Below are positions 10,281 through 21,885 of a DNA stretch of 64,000 bases, piece by piece. Each line of letters begins with the position of its first letter. The stretch's first letter is position 1. Location of the stretch: positions 2,356,001 through 2,420,000 of the forward strand of contig JAPYXD010000555.1 in NCBI GenBank assembly GCA_030998225.1, in the 5' to 3' direction. A program made the translations under genes and the position numbers. The DNA is from Diplolepis rosae (taxonomy: Eukaryota > Arthropoda > Insecta > Hymenoptera > Diplolepididae). The notes under the pieces were generated by a model. The model searched no databases. It was not told the DNA's origin and worked only from the letters and a program-made list of their open reading frames with translations.

Positions 10281-10611
10281 ACTCAGTCGTGTAGGTGATA
10301 TTTTTTTTCAGCTACACGACTCAGTCGTGTAGAAAGAAGTAACCAGTAGTGTAGGATTTTCTCCGTGTACCTTCTGCAATACTTTTGGATAACTATACTT
10401 TCGAAAAATGTAAAAAAAAAATCAATTCTTTTGAAAGTGGTCCACTATACTACATCCTTAAGTTTTAATTCACTGAAATATTAAACTCATAACATTAATA
10501 TGTTGAAAAGAAAAATGACATTAATATTTATAAAATAAAAAAATTCGTTATGTATTAAATTTTAATCGATTGTAAGATATTTTGCAGATTAAACACAGAT
10601 TACATAACCTT

Positions 10612-10800
10612 TTTCTACTAGTGGCTCATAAAGTGCATTTTATGACCCTCCGCGTTTTTTCAAATTTTTTACTGAAACGAAGTTAACTGAGGTGCTTTAT
10701 TGTCGTTTGTTACGTTTCCCAAATTTTCAGAAAGATATTAATTAATATTAAACATAAATGTATTATTTAGTCACGTGATCCGATTGATACGTGGCCTTAA
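10612..10800. mobile_element. Family B right half (truncated)
   Basis: From about 10655 the sequence matches the right half of family B and ends TAGTCACGTGATCCGATTGA...GTGGCCTTAA at 10800. The left half is missing. The junction is a 45-base piece (TTTTTCTACTAGTGGCTCAT) that reappears at 11611. Confidence 0.75.
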
Positions 10801-11599
10801 ACACTTGTTTTCTTACTGCAGTTTATTGAGGAGTATTATAAAAATATTAACGGTTTTTCTTCATTTTGAATAGCAATATAGGTACTTAAATTGAATTTAC
10901 ATGTATTTTCATCACTTATTCCGATAAAAGGTCTCTTAGTGTGCTTGCAGTTCTTCTATATTATATTTAGTTCATGAATCGAATCGTTTTTTAGATTTTC
11001 CCGCAGTTATCGCACGCTTTTTCCACTCATATCAGAGCTTATGCATAAATATTAATAGAGGACGCGATGCAAATTTATGTAAACTTGAATCGTTAGAATA
11101 CCTATACAAAATGTAAATTAACTAGAGACATTTTTGAGCTTTCTGACATGAAAGTTATATTTTTATGTTAGCCTCGTTCACTTGTGGTAGGTACATAAAT
11201 AAATTTGTCTTGACGAAAACAAATTCTATCTTGCTAATTTGCGATACAAGGTATTTTTTTGTTTTGTGTAATATAACTGGTTTGACTTTTTTTTTACCTT
11301 TTACCATTTAATTAAAACCTGAAATTCAATTTTTTCCAAGTCAAATTGCAAGACATGAAATGATTTTTTTTACAGACTCTTACTTCAATGACTAATGCAC
11401 ACGAATTACAAAAGCAATTTTGAATTTAACTTTATAAGGCTATTTGTATATATTTGCCATATTGAAAGGCTAATTTACCAATCTTTAATAAGAAGAAAAT
11501 ACTGAAATAGTATATTGTGCAACAAGGTAAAAAAAGGTTATTTTGCGAGTGTAGAATTTGATTCGAGAGCAAAGCGAGCACAACAATCACACAAGTAAA
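10801..11599. other. No gene recognised
   Basis: AT-rich sequence without paired arms, long frames or RNA genes. Confidence 0.5.
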
Positions 11600-11603
11600 A
11601 TAA

Positions 11604-11697
11604 ATGTTTTTTTCTACTAGCGGGCCATAAAGTGAATTTTATTGCCCCGTGTGAGACAAACAAATCCATTTTCTGACCCCCTGGTAGAAAAAAAATC
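11604..11697. repeat. Small fold-back (TTTTTTTCTACTAGCGGG)
   Basis: TTTTTTTCTACTAGCGGG is inverted as CCCCTGGTAGAAAAAAAA about 90 bases away. A half copy is at 10612-10660. Unclassified. Confidence 0.55.
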
Positions 11698-11714
11698 GTG
11701 TTACACACGATTTT

Positions 11715-12575
11715 CAATCGAATCACGTGACTAAATTATAAATTTATTCGTTTATATAAGATAAATTTTTATGTGCCTCAGCCGCGGAAACTCGTTTTTA
11801 CGTTACAGCTGAGAGTAAAGCAATGTTGTATATTCCGTTACAGAGGAATACAATGTAGAAATTGAACTGCGCATGCGCATTATAGTCTTACAGCGGAACG
11901 CAATCTATTTCTTATTCTTCTTCTTCTCACTTATTCTTCGTACAGCGGAATGCAATCTATTTCTTATTCTTCTTCTTCTCACTTCTTCTTCGTACAGCGT
12001 TAGCACTGACTACTACACAAGACCGATAAAATCAAAATGGCCGGGACTAGTCGCCAATTTGCGCCCGCTTCGTACAACTAGCGCAGCAAACAACTACAAT
12101 AAGTACTAGATTAAATTCCAATGTACGCATAAAAACTCGTATCCGCACCACAGTCACATAAAATAGAATATGTGCCAATGCGACAATGCTCGCAGGACTG
12201 ATCGCGCCTCGGATTCGTCTCGGCTTTGTCTCGGCTTTGCCTCAGCTACGCCTCGACTACGCCTTGGCTTCGATCTCCTGCGAACATTGTCGCTCGTCAC
12301 GCAATCACCCTTATTGAGTGCCTAGGCACATAATATACTATTAAATTATCAAAGTATCTTTCTAAAAATTTGGGAAACGTAACAGAAGACAATAAAGCAC
12401 CTCTCTTAACTTCTTTTTAGTAAAAATTTTGAAAAAAATTTGAAAACTCATCGAGAATTACAGTTAACTGTAAAAATTTCTGCAAAATTTTCACTCAAAC
12501 GAAGTTGACGGACGTTCATTATCGTTTTCTGTTGTATTTTCCAAATTTTCAGGAAGAAATTTGGAAAATATGAAA
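11715..12575. mobile_element. Family B copy split by repeat G
   Basis: The left part (CACGTGACTAAATTATAAAT, TTATTCG) at about 11722-11772 and the right part from 12336 (AAAGTATCTTTCTAAAAATT, GTTAACTGTAAAAATTTC) are collinear with intact family B copies such as 13528-13892. They are separated by repeat G. Both outer ends have decayed. Confidence 0.7.
11773..12335. repeat. Repeat G, copy 1 (unclassified, GC-richer)
   Basis: Shares with 61086-61584 the blocks GAAACTCGTTTTT, CTGCGCATGCGC, CGTACAGCGTTAGCAC, AAAATGGCCGGGACTAGTCG, CAAACAACTACAAT and TGCCTAGGCAC. A GC-rich hairpin GCGACAATGCTCGCAGGA / TCCTGCGAACATTGTCGC closes the right part. This copy has an internal 63-base duplication (TACAGCGGAA(C/T)GCAATCTATTT) and CTCGGCTTTG repeats. 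No coding frame; polymerase III boxes were not found. Confidence 0.75.
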
Positions 12576-13527
12576 TTTATCGAAAAATGATCTCAATAAT
12601 AAAGTAATCTGAAATACTAACTCTTTTCATTAAATTTCAATAAAGAAATAAGCACATGCTCGAGGGATTGAATAAAACAAATGGAAGTTGCGAGACAAAG
12701 TTATTGAAAGAATTATTGAAATTTGGTAACAGAAAGTTTTAAGAAGACTGAAAAAAGACAGCGTCTGGTAAGAAAAAGTCCTTTAGTTGAATTTTCACGA
12801 GCAGTCTGAAAGTGGGACTAATTGACGTTGAGAGTAATCGAATCATGGGGTACTCGGAGCGTCGATCGAGCGAGCGATCAAGGTTTCTTGAAGAGAAGAA
12901 AAGCCGGTCCAGGGAAGGAGGAATTGATCGATTATTCCTGTTAATTAATTCATCCGTCAATTAATGCGCATTCGCGCGTGTGTTCTCGCGCCTAAGTAGC
13001 GGACGAAAAACTAAGCCGACGCTTCTCCGAGGAATTTAATTAAACCCAGAAGGAGGCTAAAGAGGAACGCGAGAACATAGTGCAGCAGTTGCAAGAAGTG
13101 TTTCACGATACCTGCATCCCTTAATAAGTCGATCGTTCATGATTTTTTAGCTAAGATCTCTGAGTATCTTTGATAGACAATGTACCTTACCCAAATCTCT
13201 GTCTCTCTCTTTTTCCCTCTTGAAAGAGAGAACTCCTTTATTTACATTTGTAATTTATGCTCCACTTCTGATACTTTCAGCACTTTAATTAATATTGATT
13301 GATCACCTGAGAGGATACCTCTACGTTCTTTTTTATAATAAAGAGAAACACATTTTTTATAATGCCAATCAAAATATCTTGAATATATATAATATTAACA
13401 GAGCTAAATTAATTTCAATCAGTGAGTGGATTCTATCAATACAATTAATTGATTTATCAATGAGTTTACAGTTAATATGGCTCAAAACAACTTTTCATGG
13501 GGAGAAAAATTTACTAATAATTGACTA
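12576..13527. other. Unique DNA, no gene recognised
   Basis: 12760-13090 is less AT-rich and not repeated in the window. It shows no frame with recognisable protein and no clear splice-bounded exon. It could hold regulatory or untranslated sequence. Confidence 0.4.
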
Positions 13528-13892
13528 TTAAGGTAATAGATCAATTGGACTACGTGACTAAATTATACATTTATTCGTTCATGTAAGATAACTTTTTTAA
13601 TTTACAAATTATCTTTCGGAAAATTTGGGAAACTTAACAAAAGACAATAAAGCACGTCTGTTAAATTCTCTTTAGTAAAAATTTGGAAAAAATTCGAAAA
13701 ATTATCGACAATTACAGTTGACTGTAAAATTTTTTGCAAAATTTTCACTCAAACGAAGTTGACAGATGTTTATTATCGTTTTCTGTTGTAATTTCCAAAT
13801 TCCCAGGAAGATATTTTGTAAAATAAAAAAGTTATCTTGCACGAACTTTTACAGCAATTTGATCACTTGATCTGGTTGATTCATGGCCTTAA
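13528..13892. mobile_element. TTAA fold-back, family B, intact copy
   Basis: TTAA at 13528-13531 and 13889-13892. The ends AAGGTAATAGATCAATTGGA and TGGTTGATTCATGGCCTTAA are inverse and degenerate. Arms with AAGATAACTTTTTTAATTTA and TAAAATAAAAAAGTTATCTT fold around ACAATTACAGTTGACTGTAA. About 365 bp, non-coding. This is the reference for family B here. Confidence 0.88.
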
Positions 13893-14126
13893 GATATTTA
13901 TGCCTATTCAAAGATCAAATTATTTAACGGACCACCATATGTACTGTACACAGTACAGTTCTAATAGTAAACCGTACCTAAATATAATGTAAGGATTAAG
14001 ACACGTATTGTACGCACTACAATACTGATGGCAACCGGTAAAATAGTTTCTTTTTCTTTCCGTGTTTGTAAAGGGTGGTCCAGCTTATAGCGAGATTTTC
14101 AACAATCAATATTTGACATTCCATGA
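13893..14126. other. No gene recognised
   Basis: Short plain stretch. GGGTGGTCCAGCTTATAG at about 14074 may be the decayed end of the mariner copy that follows. Confidence 0.4.
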
Positions 14127-14339
14127 ATGTCTTGTGTCATTTTTTTTGACATATTAATTGTCAAGGTTATGCCATTTATGGTAATGGAATCATTTACCAC
14201 GCAACAACGCATTGTGGTTGTCCAAAATTATTATGAAAACAATCGTTCAGTAAAAAATGCATTTTGTAAACTTCGGAATAGTTTTGGTCAATATGCACGT
14301 CTTTCAGTTTGTAATTCGCCACATTTTAAATCGTTTTGA
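14127..14339 (+). pseudogene. Tc1/mariner transposase N-terminal fragment
   Basis: The frame contains MESFTTQQRIVVVQNYYENN and SVKNAFCKLRNSFGQYARLS, the first helix-turn-helix of the transposase type also seen at 6829. The frame ends after about 50 relevant residues; nothing of the catalytic part remains nearby. The fragment is directly followed by a MITE at 14390. Confidence 0.75.
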
Positions 14340-14389
14340 GATGACAGTTTTTCTTGGAAAAATAAATAAAATTAAAAGTTACTACGATT

Positions 14390-14601
14390 CACGGCGAGAA
14401 ATTCGATAGCAAGTAGTTCCATCTTTAAGAGTAAACCAGAATTATTAGAAAGTGTTAACAATGAATCACCAAGAAAGGTGGTAAAAATCGAAAATCCAAT
14501 TGCCAAATTATGCCATTATCTTGAGATTTTCTCACAAGGTTTCCTAATAATTCTAGTTTACCCATTAAGATGGTACTATTTGCTTTCAAATTTCTCTCCG
14601 T
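14390..14601. mobile_element. CACGGAGAGAAAT fold-back MITE
   Basis: CACGGCGAGAAATTCGATAG at the left pairs with CTTTCAAATTTCTCTCCGT at the right. The arms extend through AGTAAACCAGAATTATTAG and CTAATAATTCTAGTTTACCC. About 212 bp, non-coding. Confidence 0.75.
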
Positions 14602-15032
14602 ATTTACGAATAATGCATTTTTAGCGAAAATTACCTTTTTGCACAAAACATGTTGTTTATTTATTTACTAATGTTTTCTTTTTTTTTTATATTTTGGAAT
14701 ATTTTTATTCAATTTATTATTTTTATTTTATTTGTAACTTCTTTTTCAATCATGTTACCTTATTTTCCATGAACAAAAAGTTGCTACACATTATAAGGAA
14801 CAAAATAAAAGAAAGAATCATGACAATTGGTTAAAAAACAAAAAAGTTTTTTAACGTCAAACGATGTCAAAAAAATGCCCAAAAAACTCAAAATTTTTTG
14901 TTTAAAAATACATAGAGGTGCTGGAATTTAAAAAAAAACCCAGCAACTTTCTAAATAAAGGTACTAAACATAAAAAAACTTATATGGAAGGTCTAAGCTC
15001 AATAAATAAAAATATTACAAGTGGGTGTCCCC
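14602..15032. other. No gene recognised
   Basis: T-rich and then A-rich sequence with homopolymer runs. No features seen. Confidence 0.5.
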
Positions 15033-15698
15033 TTAACGTAGTTTTCATCCACGAAAATTAGACCTCTGGCAAAAATAGATAATTTTGCTTTCAAGAATAG
15101 CAATATTATTATTGAAGGGATATTTTGAAAGAGAAAAGATTAATTTACATGAAAAAAATTTGAAATATAGAAAAATAATTTTATTAATAAATTTTATTTT
15201 TGACCCAACTTTTTTTCATTTTGCTTCTTACCAAATTTTAAAAAATTATGTGATTCTAATAAATCATGAATCATTTTTTGAGAGAAAAGACCGTTCACCG
15301 TTTCTGATATTTAAAAATAAATTCTTTAATGGCTGAAACCATTAAAAAAACATTTACCAAACCGAAATTTTTATAAACAAGTTGCTGAATTTGATAATAA
15401 TTTATTAATTTCCGAAGATTCGAAATGGATAAGTTGTAAGGAATCTTTTTCTTGAAAAAGTGGTTTGTAATTTATTAAAATTGCATAATTTGTTAAAATT
15501 TGGTAAGAAGCGTTAAGAAAAAAAGTTGGGGCAAAAATAAAATTTATTCTTAAAATTATTTTTTTGTATTTCAAATTTTTTCCATGGAAATTAATCTTTT
15601 CTCTTCCAAAATAGCCCTTCAATAATAATATTGCTATTCTTGAAAGCAAAATAATCTATTTTTGCCTGAGGTATAATTTTGTGGATCAACTACCTTAA
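15033..15698. mobile_element. TTAA fold-back, family C copy 1
   Basis: TTAA at 15033-15036 and 15695-15698. The ends CGTAGTTTTCATCCACGAAA and GTGGATCAACTACC are inverse. The arms contain CAAGAATAGCAATATTATTA and its inverse and pair over about 250 bp. Open frames in the arms appear in every copy and in both orientations. They are a by-product of the palindrome and resemble no protein. Confidence 0.9.
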
Positions 15699-16864
15699 AT
15701 ATTAGTAAAAAAACAACTGATTGAAATTAAGAGCGTAGATAGTATTTTAAAACTTTTTATATCATTATCAATTTGATTTCTTATTGATAACTTACAAAGA
15801 CGAGTAAGAAAATGTATTTTATCGTAATGGTAATATTATGAATATTAAAAAATTCTTTTTCGTATGTTAGATCAGTTTTCTTGACTGTTAAATTTGAATT
15901 AGAGATATTAGATTTATCAGTTTAATACCACAAAAGGTCGTAAAGTAAATATCGTTATATCTGTTGGTTGTTGGAGGACTAAAATACGAGAAGATGCTAT
16001 AAAAATAAATATTTTTCTGAATTACGAGCGATGCAATCTGTTTCCCTGAGGAAAGTCGTTGGCCAGCTTCTTCCGGAATCCAAACGATCCCATAAGCGCA
16101 TCCTGGTCCCATTTAACTCCATACCATTCTATTCCACTGGGAAGCATTGGCCATTGATCGTTCTCACTAGGTGACATCGACTAGTATAAAACTAAAGGCT
16201 GGTGCACCGATATAAATCACCATGCGAATACGACATGCGACTCTTTGCTAAGGTGGCCTCTCTACAGTCTACAGTCTACTGTACAGTACAGTACAGTACA
16301 TAGCCCATAGATATTGGACAGTATCAGAAACAAGCAGTGAGTGTTTCTTCATTTCTTTCTTTCTCGTTATTTTACCAGCCGATATATCAGATCAACAGCA
16401 CCTTGTTACTTGCAGAGCTGGTAATGGGCAACTTTTTAAATTGATTTCCAATCATCCTCTTTCGGCGGGCGTATCGCGCTAACAGGCCTTTAAAGAAACG
16501 CTAACACGCGATTCTTCCTTCTTTCATTCTACTCCAAGATAGATAAGCACGGTAGTACCCAACGCTATATATTATGAGGCAACATTTCTTTATGGAATGT
16601 GTTCAAACTTTTTACTATTCCCGGACTTCGCAAGCCAAGTACCGTTCCTTCTTTTCCTTTTATTTCTCAGTACCAAATTGCTTTTATAAACTCAACAGAT
16701 ATATATTATATTAAGTTTCTTTATTTTTTTCATACAAATGTATACATTACTATTGTATGTAGAGTTTAATTGAATTATTATTGAGAATAGTGTTGAAATA
16801 ATCCTTTTAAGTGAAAACAACTTTTTAACGATAAATCATTGAATTGTAAATTTTTGAATAATAG
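15699..16864. other. Unique DNA with a (GTACA)n stretch at 16279-16300
   Basis: AT-rich to 16020, then a mixed stretch (16020-16680) that is not repeated here. TACAGTACAGTACAGTACA is a short simple repeat. No frame with recognisable protein and no RNA gene. Confidence 0.45.
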
Positions 16865-17048
16865 GGGAGAAGCGGCGAAATTGGCGCACCTAATAGAAAG
16901 TGCGAGTTTAAAAAGAAAGTATATGACTAAAAATTATGAAAAAATATTTATTTAATAGCTGGATATCTTTCCTATACTTTCCAATGAATAAAGATTGCAT
17001 TGAAAATTATTAAAGCAGGTTTTTATTCAGATTTCCGAAGGACTGCAT
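16865..17048. repeat. Single end of the GGGGAGAAGCGGCG element
   Basis: GGGGAGAAGCGGCGAAATTG at 16865 and about 180 bases after it are the inverse of 29520-29702, the right end of the full element at 28355-29702. The opposite end is not found nearby, so this is a truncated copy. Confidence 0.8.
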
Positions 17049-18655
17049 ATTATTATATTATTATATTATTTTTATTATTTAGGATTACAGCTGGAAACAT
17101 TAGCAATCTAAGGAACTCTGAAATTTTTTATGAAATTTAAAATAAAACTTTTAAATCGCATAAACAACTAATTTCGTCTATATATAAATTCATCGAGCTT
17201 TAATCAGTTTGAATTTCTTCCTCGTTGCCTTCAAGCTTTTTTTGCTTTTCCAATTGAATTTTCCTTTTCTTTCCCCTTAATTCTTGCATTTTGTCTAATA
17301 TTTGTCTTTTTCTTAGAGTTCTGAGTCAGTTATGTTACTTTGAGATTGTAGTACCAAGGATATAACCGGCAGATTAATTTTTTTGGAATTTATGAGAACT
17401 TTGTTATTTTGGCTTATTAAACGTGTTAAACAATGAAAATGAATTAATACTGCAATATAAAATTATCTCTGAAACTTTGTATGTGCATTTTATTTGTGCG
17501 GAAGAAAGTGAAAAACGAGAACTAAAAGGGTATAATATTATAGGTTATGTTCCAGTCATTTATAGTTTAAAGCATTATTGCGGAAATTATTGAATGGAAA
17601 TCTTACATTTTTTATTGAAATTGGAATTACTTCATATCAGTGGGAGTTAATAAAGGAATTTATTTAGTTAATTATAATTATATTGGTTGAATGAAAAAAT
17701 TCCTTAACTTTTTTAAGTTTTACTTGACTTTCCCTGCCGATTTATAAATTTCGTGACCTACAGCGAACCCGAAAAATGCAAAAAAAAATAAAAACTGTTT
17801 TGTTCCTTAAAAATTTGAATTCTGATAAATTAATATATGATTTAATAAAATTATTATATCTATATTATATACAGTATATTGTATAATAAAGGATTTTATA
17901 TGTAGCCTATAATTATAGAAATAATATTAATTTAAGATTTTTAGTATTCAGTGTATTAAATTTAAAATGAATCTAACCTCAAATTTCAACAGCATATAAT
18001 TATAATATATTAGCAGTAAAACTTTTCTTAGGTACTTCTTTATAAAAATATGTTTATATAAGTAAGCGCTTTTTATTTGACTATAAAGGTACTTAAAATA
18101 TTGATAAATAGTTATTTAAATCATAAATTCTTGAAATTCCCTTTATAGTCTTTTATATTCTTTAAATTCTATAATATTCTCGGTTAAGTTAATTGAACTT
18201 AAATTTTCGAGAATTTAAAAACTCTACTTTTTCTCAAGTATTCTTTGCCTTTTTCCTTTTCTTTTTTGATAGCAACTGAATATTCTAACATATTTATTAA
18301 GAGTTTAAAATAGAGGTGACCATAATTTTAAGTCCTTTTTTCAAAACTCTATGACTTTTTTTAGGTTTTTTAGAAGTTTTTTACTTTTCTATGTCATCTA
18401 GGTCGTCCAGGTCTTGCAGCAACCCCGAAAATGCTTTTGGAAAATTGAGACTATAAAGTTTTTATTAAAATTTGGGAATATTTATGGAAATATTAATATT
18501 TTGTATTTATTTATATAATGTATAATGTATTCGAATATTAGTGTGCAAAAGTGCCAAAAAGTCAATGAGTTCTCCAACTAAAATAAAAAAAATCTGCCCG
18601 CTTCATATTTACAGAGTTCCGTTTCATTTTTAAGGATATGCTCCCTAAATACGAA
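17049..18655. other. AT-rich DNA; possible tiny transposase tail
   Basis: Extremely AT-rich, with (TTA)n near 17051. On the minus strand 17200-17325 reads LRKRQILDKMQELRGKKRK and ends at a stop. This basic, charged tail could be the C-terminus of the transposase that went with the 16865 end, but the frame is closed 41 codons upstream. No other gene. Confidence 0.3.
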
Positions 18656-18656
18656 A

Positions 18657-18915
18657 CAGTAAAAACTCACTCATTCACAGTGGAAAACCACTGTTTCGAA
18701 TTTTATAAGTCTTCCACATAGAAATCAGCGGAATTTACCTCATTACAGCAGGGAAACTCACTGGTTAATCGGTGAAATATACTGGTCAACAGTAAAATTC
18801 GCTGGTCAACCATAGTGAGTTTCCCTAGTGATATCAGATAAATTTCACTGATTCTGCGTGCAAGACTTATAACGTTCTAAACAGTGGTTTTTCATTGTTC
18901 CGGATTTAGTGAGTG
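18657..18915. repeat. Fold-back with CAGTGG / ACTCACTGG units
   Basis: ACAGTGGAAAACCACTGTTT at the left is inverted by AAACAGTGGTTTTTCATTGT at the right. The centre holds GGGAAACTCACTGGTTAATC and GGTCAACCATAGTGAGTTTC. It looks related in style to the CAGTGA family but is a separate type. Confidence 0.65.
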
Positions 18916-19112
18916 TGATACTTAGGATGATATCAAATTTTAATGATTTCGAGTATTTTCATGTTTATATACAAAGTAAATAAAATTTTGATTTGAAAAT
19001 TTGGGAAACGATGAAGACGATTTAAACGGACGCTGATAGATAGTTGGATAAAACTTAGATAGCAGTAAAGCTAAAAATATGCCTTGAAAAATATACTAAT
19101 CACATAGCTTTA

Positions 19113-19365
19113 TTAACCCTTTGCATTCGAACGCTTTTTCAAGTGCGCTTCTCGCTTGGTCGAACAAATTTTATTGAAGACAGCGATATCATGTACTAAA
19201 GCTTTAAATATATAAAGTTAATTAAAAAATATTTTATTTAATGGAATTTTAGACTTTATTAAAGAACAATAATAATTATTATTTTAGAATAGAATATTCT
19301 ATTCTAGTGAATAGAAATATGTGATGTCGCTTATGCGGCGACATTCGTCCACATCAAAGGGTTAA
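19113..19365. mobile_element. piggyBac-like MITE (TTAA CCCTTTGC), copy 1
   Basis: TTAA at 19113-19116 and 19362-19365. The ends CCCTTTGCATTCGAACG and CGTCCACATCAAAGGG start with CCC inside a TTAA duplication, as in piggyBac-like transposons. GCGACATTCGTCC lies near the right end. 253 bp, non-coding. A sister copy is at 24116-24412. Confidence 0.88.
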
Positions 19366-19435
19366 ATTTAATGAATACAAAGTTAAGCAAAATATTAGAA
19401 AAATTAAGTAAGCTTAAATTGTCGGCAGGCTAATT

Positions 19436-20112
19436 TTAAAGTAGTTTTCATCCACGAAAATTTGATCTCAGGCAAAAATATATAATTTTGCTTTCAAGAA
19501 TAGCAATATTATTATTGAAGGGATATTTTGAAAGAGAAAAGATTAATTTACATGAAAAAAATTTGAAATATAGAAAAATAATTTTATTAATAAATTTTAT
19601 TTTTGACCCAACTTTTTTTCATTTTGCTTCTTACCAAATTTTAAAAAATTATGTGATTCTAATAAATCATTAATCATTTTTCCAGAGAAAAGATTACCCA
19701 CAACTTCATCGTTTCTGATTTTTGAAAATAAATTCTTTAATGGCTAAAACCATTAAAAAAACATGTTCCAAAGCGAAATTTTTATAAAAAAATTGCTGAA
19801 TTTGATAATAATTTATTCATTTTCGAAGATTGGAAATGGTTGAGTTGTAGGGAATATTTTTCTTGAAAAAGTGATTTGTAATTTATTAAAATCGCATAAT
19901 TTTTTAAAATTTGGTAAGAAGCGATAAGAAAAACAGTTGGGGCAAAAATAAAATTTATTAATAAAATTATTTTTCTCTATTTCATATTTTTTAAATGGAA
20001 ATTAATCTTTTCTCTTCCAAAATAGCCCTTCAATAATAATATTGCTATTCTTGAAAGCAAAATTATCTATTTTTGCCTGAGGTCTAATTTTCGTGGATGA
20101 AAACTACCTTAA
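19436..20112. mobile_element. TTAA fold-back, family C copy 2
   Basis: TTAA at 19436-19439 and 20109-20112. The ends AGTAGTTTTCATCCACGAAA and GTGGATGAAAACTACC match almost perfectly. Closely similar to copy 1 (15033-15698) over its full length. Confidence 0.9.
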
Positions 20113-20752
20113 TGAAAATTTTTTAACTCGTTCGAGAATCTGAATTAAAAATTGAAGCATTATGTATAGTCTCCTAAAATTTGAACTTCCGTTTTGCTTT
20201 TCACTTTGGACTATAACTTGCTTCTCTTCGATCGCACGAACCCAAAGGAGTGAATTCGTCCAACTTTCGAAGACGTTCGCCCTCCGATGCGTCCAATTAA
20301 ACGTCGGTAGATAGAAAGAGGGATATGAAGGGGGGTAGACAGAGAGTAAGAGTAAGAGAAAAGAAGACAGCCAGAGAAGGATATCGTGGTAGCATAATGT
20401 CTGTATCAGCAAAAGATGAAAAAAGCGTTTGAAATAGGAAGAAAAAAATTCCACCAAGAATCTTCAGCTGAGATGGACGATCAGTGAAAGGTTTCTTGAA
20501 TATAAGAGAATTCATAGAAAAGGAAAAGAGGAAAAAAAAGACAAGCTTCGAGAAGAGCGTGGAATTCATTAATTATAAAGAAAATACCATCGGTATCCGA
20601 TTAGTTCATTCTCACTCATATTTACATTAAAAATATGAATTTATATTCAATCATGCAATCAAAGTCTCCTGAAAACTGAAAAACACTACCTTGATGTTCT
20701 TAGGACACTTGAAGAAAAATTGTCCTTTTTATTTATATTTATACATATCATT
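20113..20752. other. Unique DNA, purine-rich stretch 20300-20560
   Basis: Contains many GAAAGAGG / AGAGAGTAAGAG runs. No exon or RNA gene is recognised. Frames on either strand are low-complexity. Confidence 0.45.
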
Positions 20753-21233
20753 TTAAGGGATTAGTCGCAGTCAGAGGAGGAAGAAAAGCGTATGTTTTGA
20801 GAATTTGTTATTTCTTCAATCATTTTAGCATCCTAAAGTATATAATTTTATTGATGCTTCATCAAAATTTCTTTGAAAAATAATTAAAAATGGAATAAGA
20901 ACACGTAGTTTGCCGGAGAATGGTTTGCGAAAGACGTTTTGTGGTGACCATTCCAGTTCCTCAATGGGTTATTCGAAATTAAAAATCTCAAATTATTTCT
21001 TTATTTATTAGTTTCTACGATGCTTTATCGTAGCTTCTCAACAAAAATAATTTTTTTTAGTATAGCTTATGTATGTGAATGAAACTTTTGTTTCTCTACT
21101 AACATAGCTTAGTCAATTTTGCTTAAATCGACTCCAAATTTAGAGAGCATATTTTCAAGGCGTTACACTATAAAAATATGCAAAAATCCAAAAATCGATT
21201 TTTTGAAAATTCTGGTTGCGACTAACCCCTAAA
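20753..21233. mobile_element. TTAA element, family M (GGGATTAGTCGCAGTCAGA)
   Basis: TTAAGGGATTAGTCGCAGTC at the left pairs with GGTTGCGACTAACCCCTAAA at the right (TTAA decayed to TAAA). 481 bp, AT-rich interior, non-coding. Only copy in the window. Confidence 0.65.
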
Positions 21234-21885
21234 TAATATTTATTCAATTTTTAAGCAAAAATTGGCTTCAGCATTTTAGTATAAAGTTGTTTTTAAAATT
21301 AGAAAAATTGAAATGGTCAATAAACTTTACTTACGTAATATCTGTAAAAAGTTCGACATTGATTGATTCAGCTTCGTTTTCAAGCCCTTGCTCGTATTTC
21401 CTGGTTTTATTCAATTTGCGGATACGACAAAAGGTTTGTGGAGTGACTTGAGGGAGGGAGATTCGAGAGACAAAAAGGGTTTAAATTTAAGTGGCTTTCT
21501 GGCCCGTAAAGCCTCGAGTTGTGGGACAAGTTCAGCGACCCATCCGTCACCTGTTGACATTAGGCGGATGCGTTTTTCTTCTCTTTGGTCCCCCTCACTC
21601 GCTTCTGATTCGCCGCCTCCATAGATGGGAGAAGAGGCCCAAAAAAGCCTAATTTTTCTCTTTTTTTCCTAACTGAATCTCTCCTTTTCCGTCAGTTACA
21701 TTGCTATATCTCCTTTTTCTTTATCTTATGGTCATTGCACTCTCAATTATATTTTATTCTGGCAATTCTGCTACACATTAAGCTTATTGAATGAATGTTT
21801 GGGAAATTATTGTTATTATTTTCTCTCCCCCCTAATTGAATTTTAATAATTTTTAATGTTAAAAATAATCAAGCTAAAAAATAAG
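21234..21885. other. Unique DNA with a GC-richer patch 21380-21640
   Basis: The patch has an open 78-codon plus-strand frame from 21388 without recognisable domains. Its composition differs from the surrounding AT-rich DNA, so it may be an untranslated exon or a regulatory block. No clear splice sites. Confidence 0.35.

Larger units (their letters stand above)
8974..10367. mobile_element. CACGGAGAAAATCC fold-back rich in TACACGACTGAGTCGTGTA
   Basis: Ends CACGGAGAAAATCCTACACT and its inverse are flanked by TA (8972-8973, 10368-10369). Left arm 8974-9140; right arm 9478-9548 plus 10281-10367, split by the element at 9549-10280. The arms hold several short palindromes of the form CTACACGACTCAGTCGTGTA and a longer unit GGCACGAATCATTCGTTTTT. 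The loop contains a piece of family A (9199-9278) and a hairpin GATCTTCTTT / AAAGAAGATC at 9391-9420. Confidence 0.82.

Noticed and set aside
12180..12300. CTCGGCTTTG repeats as a possible CpG-island promoter
   Set aside because: They belong to repeat G, which also occurs at 61 kb inside another transposon.
15085..15649. Similar frames (MLSRIAILLLKGYF type) in several places
   Set aside because: They are the arms of family C read in both orientations; repeated only because the element is repeated.
16276..16300. Repeated GTACA units as a possible CRISPR-like or origin array
   Set aside because: Simple microsatellite with no spacers; CRISPR arrays are not expected in an animal genome.
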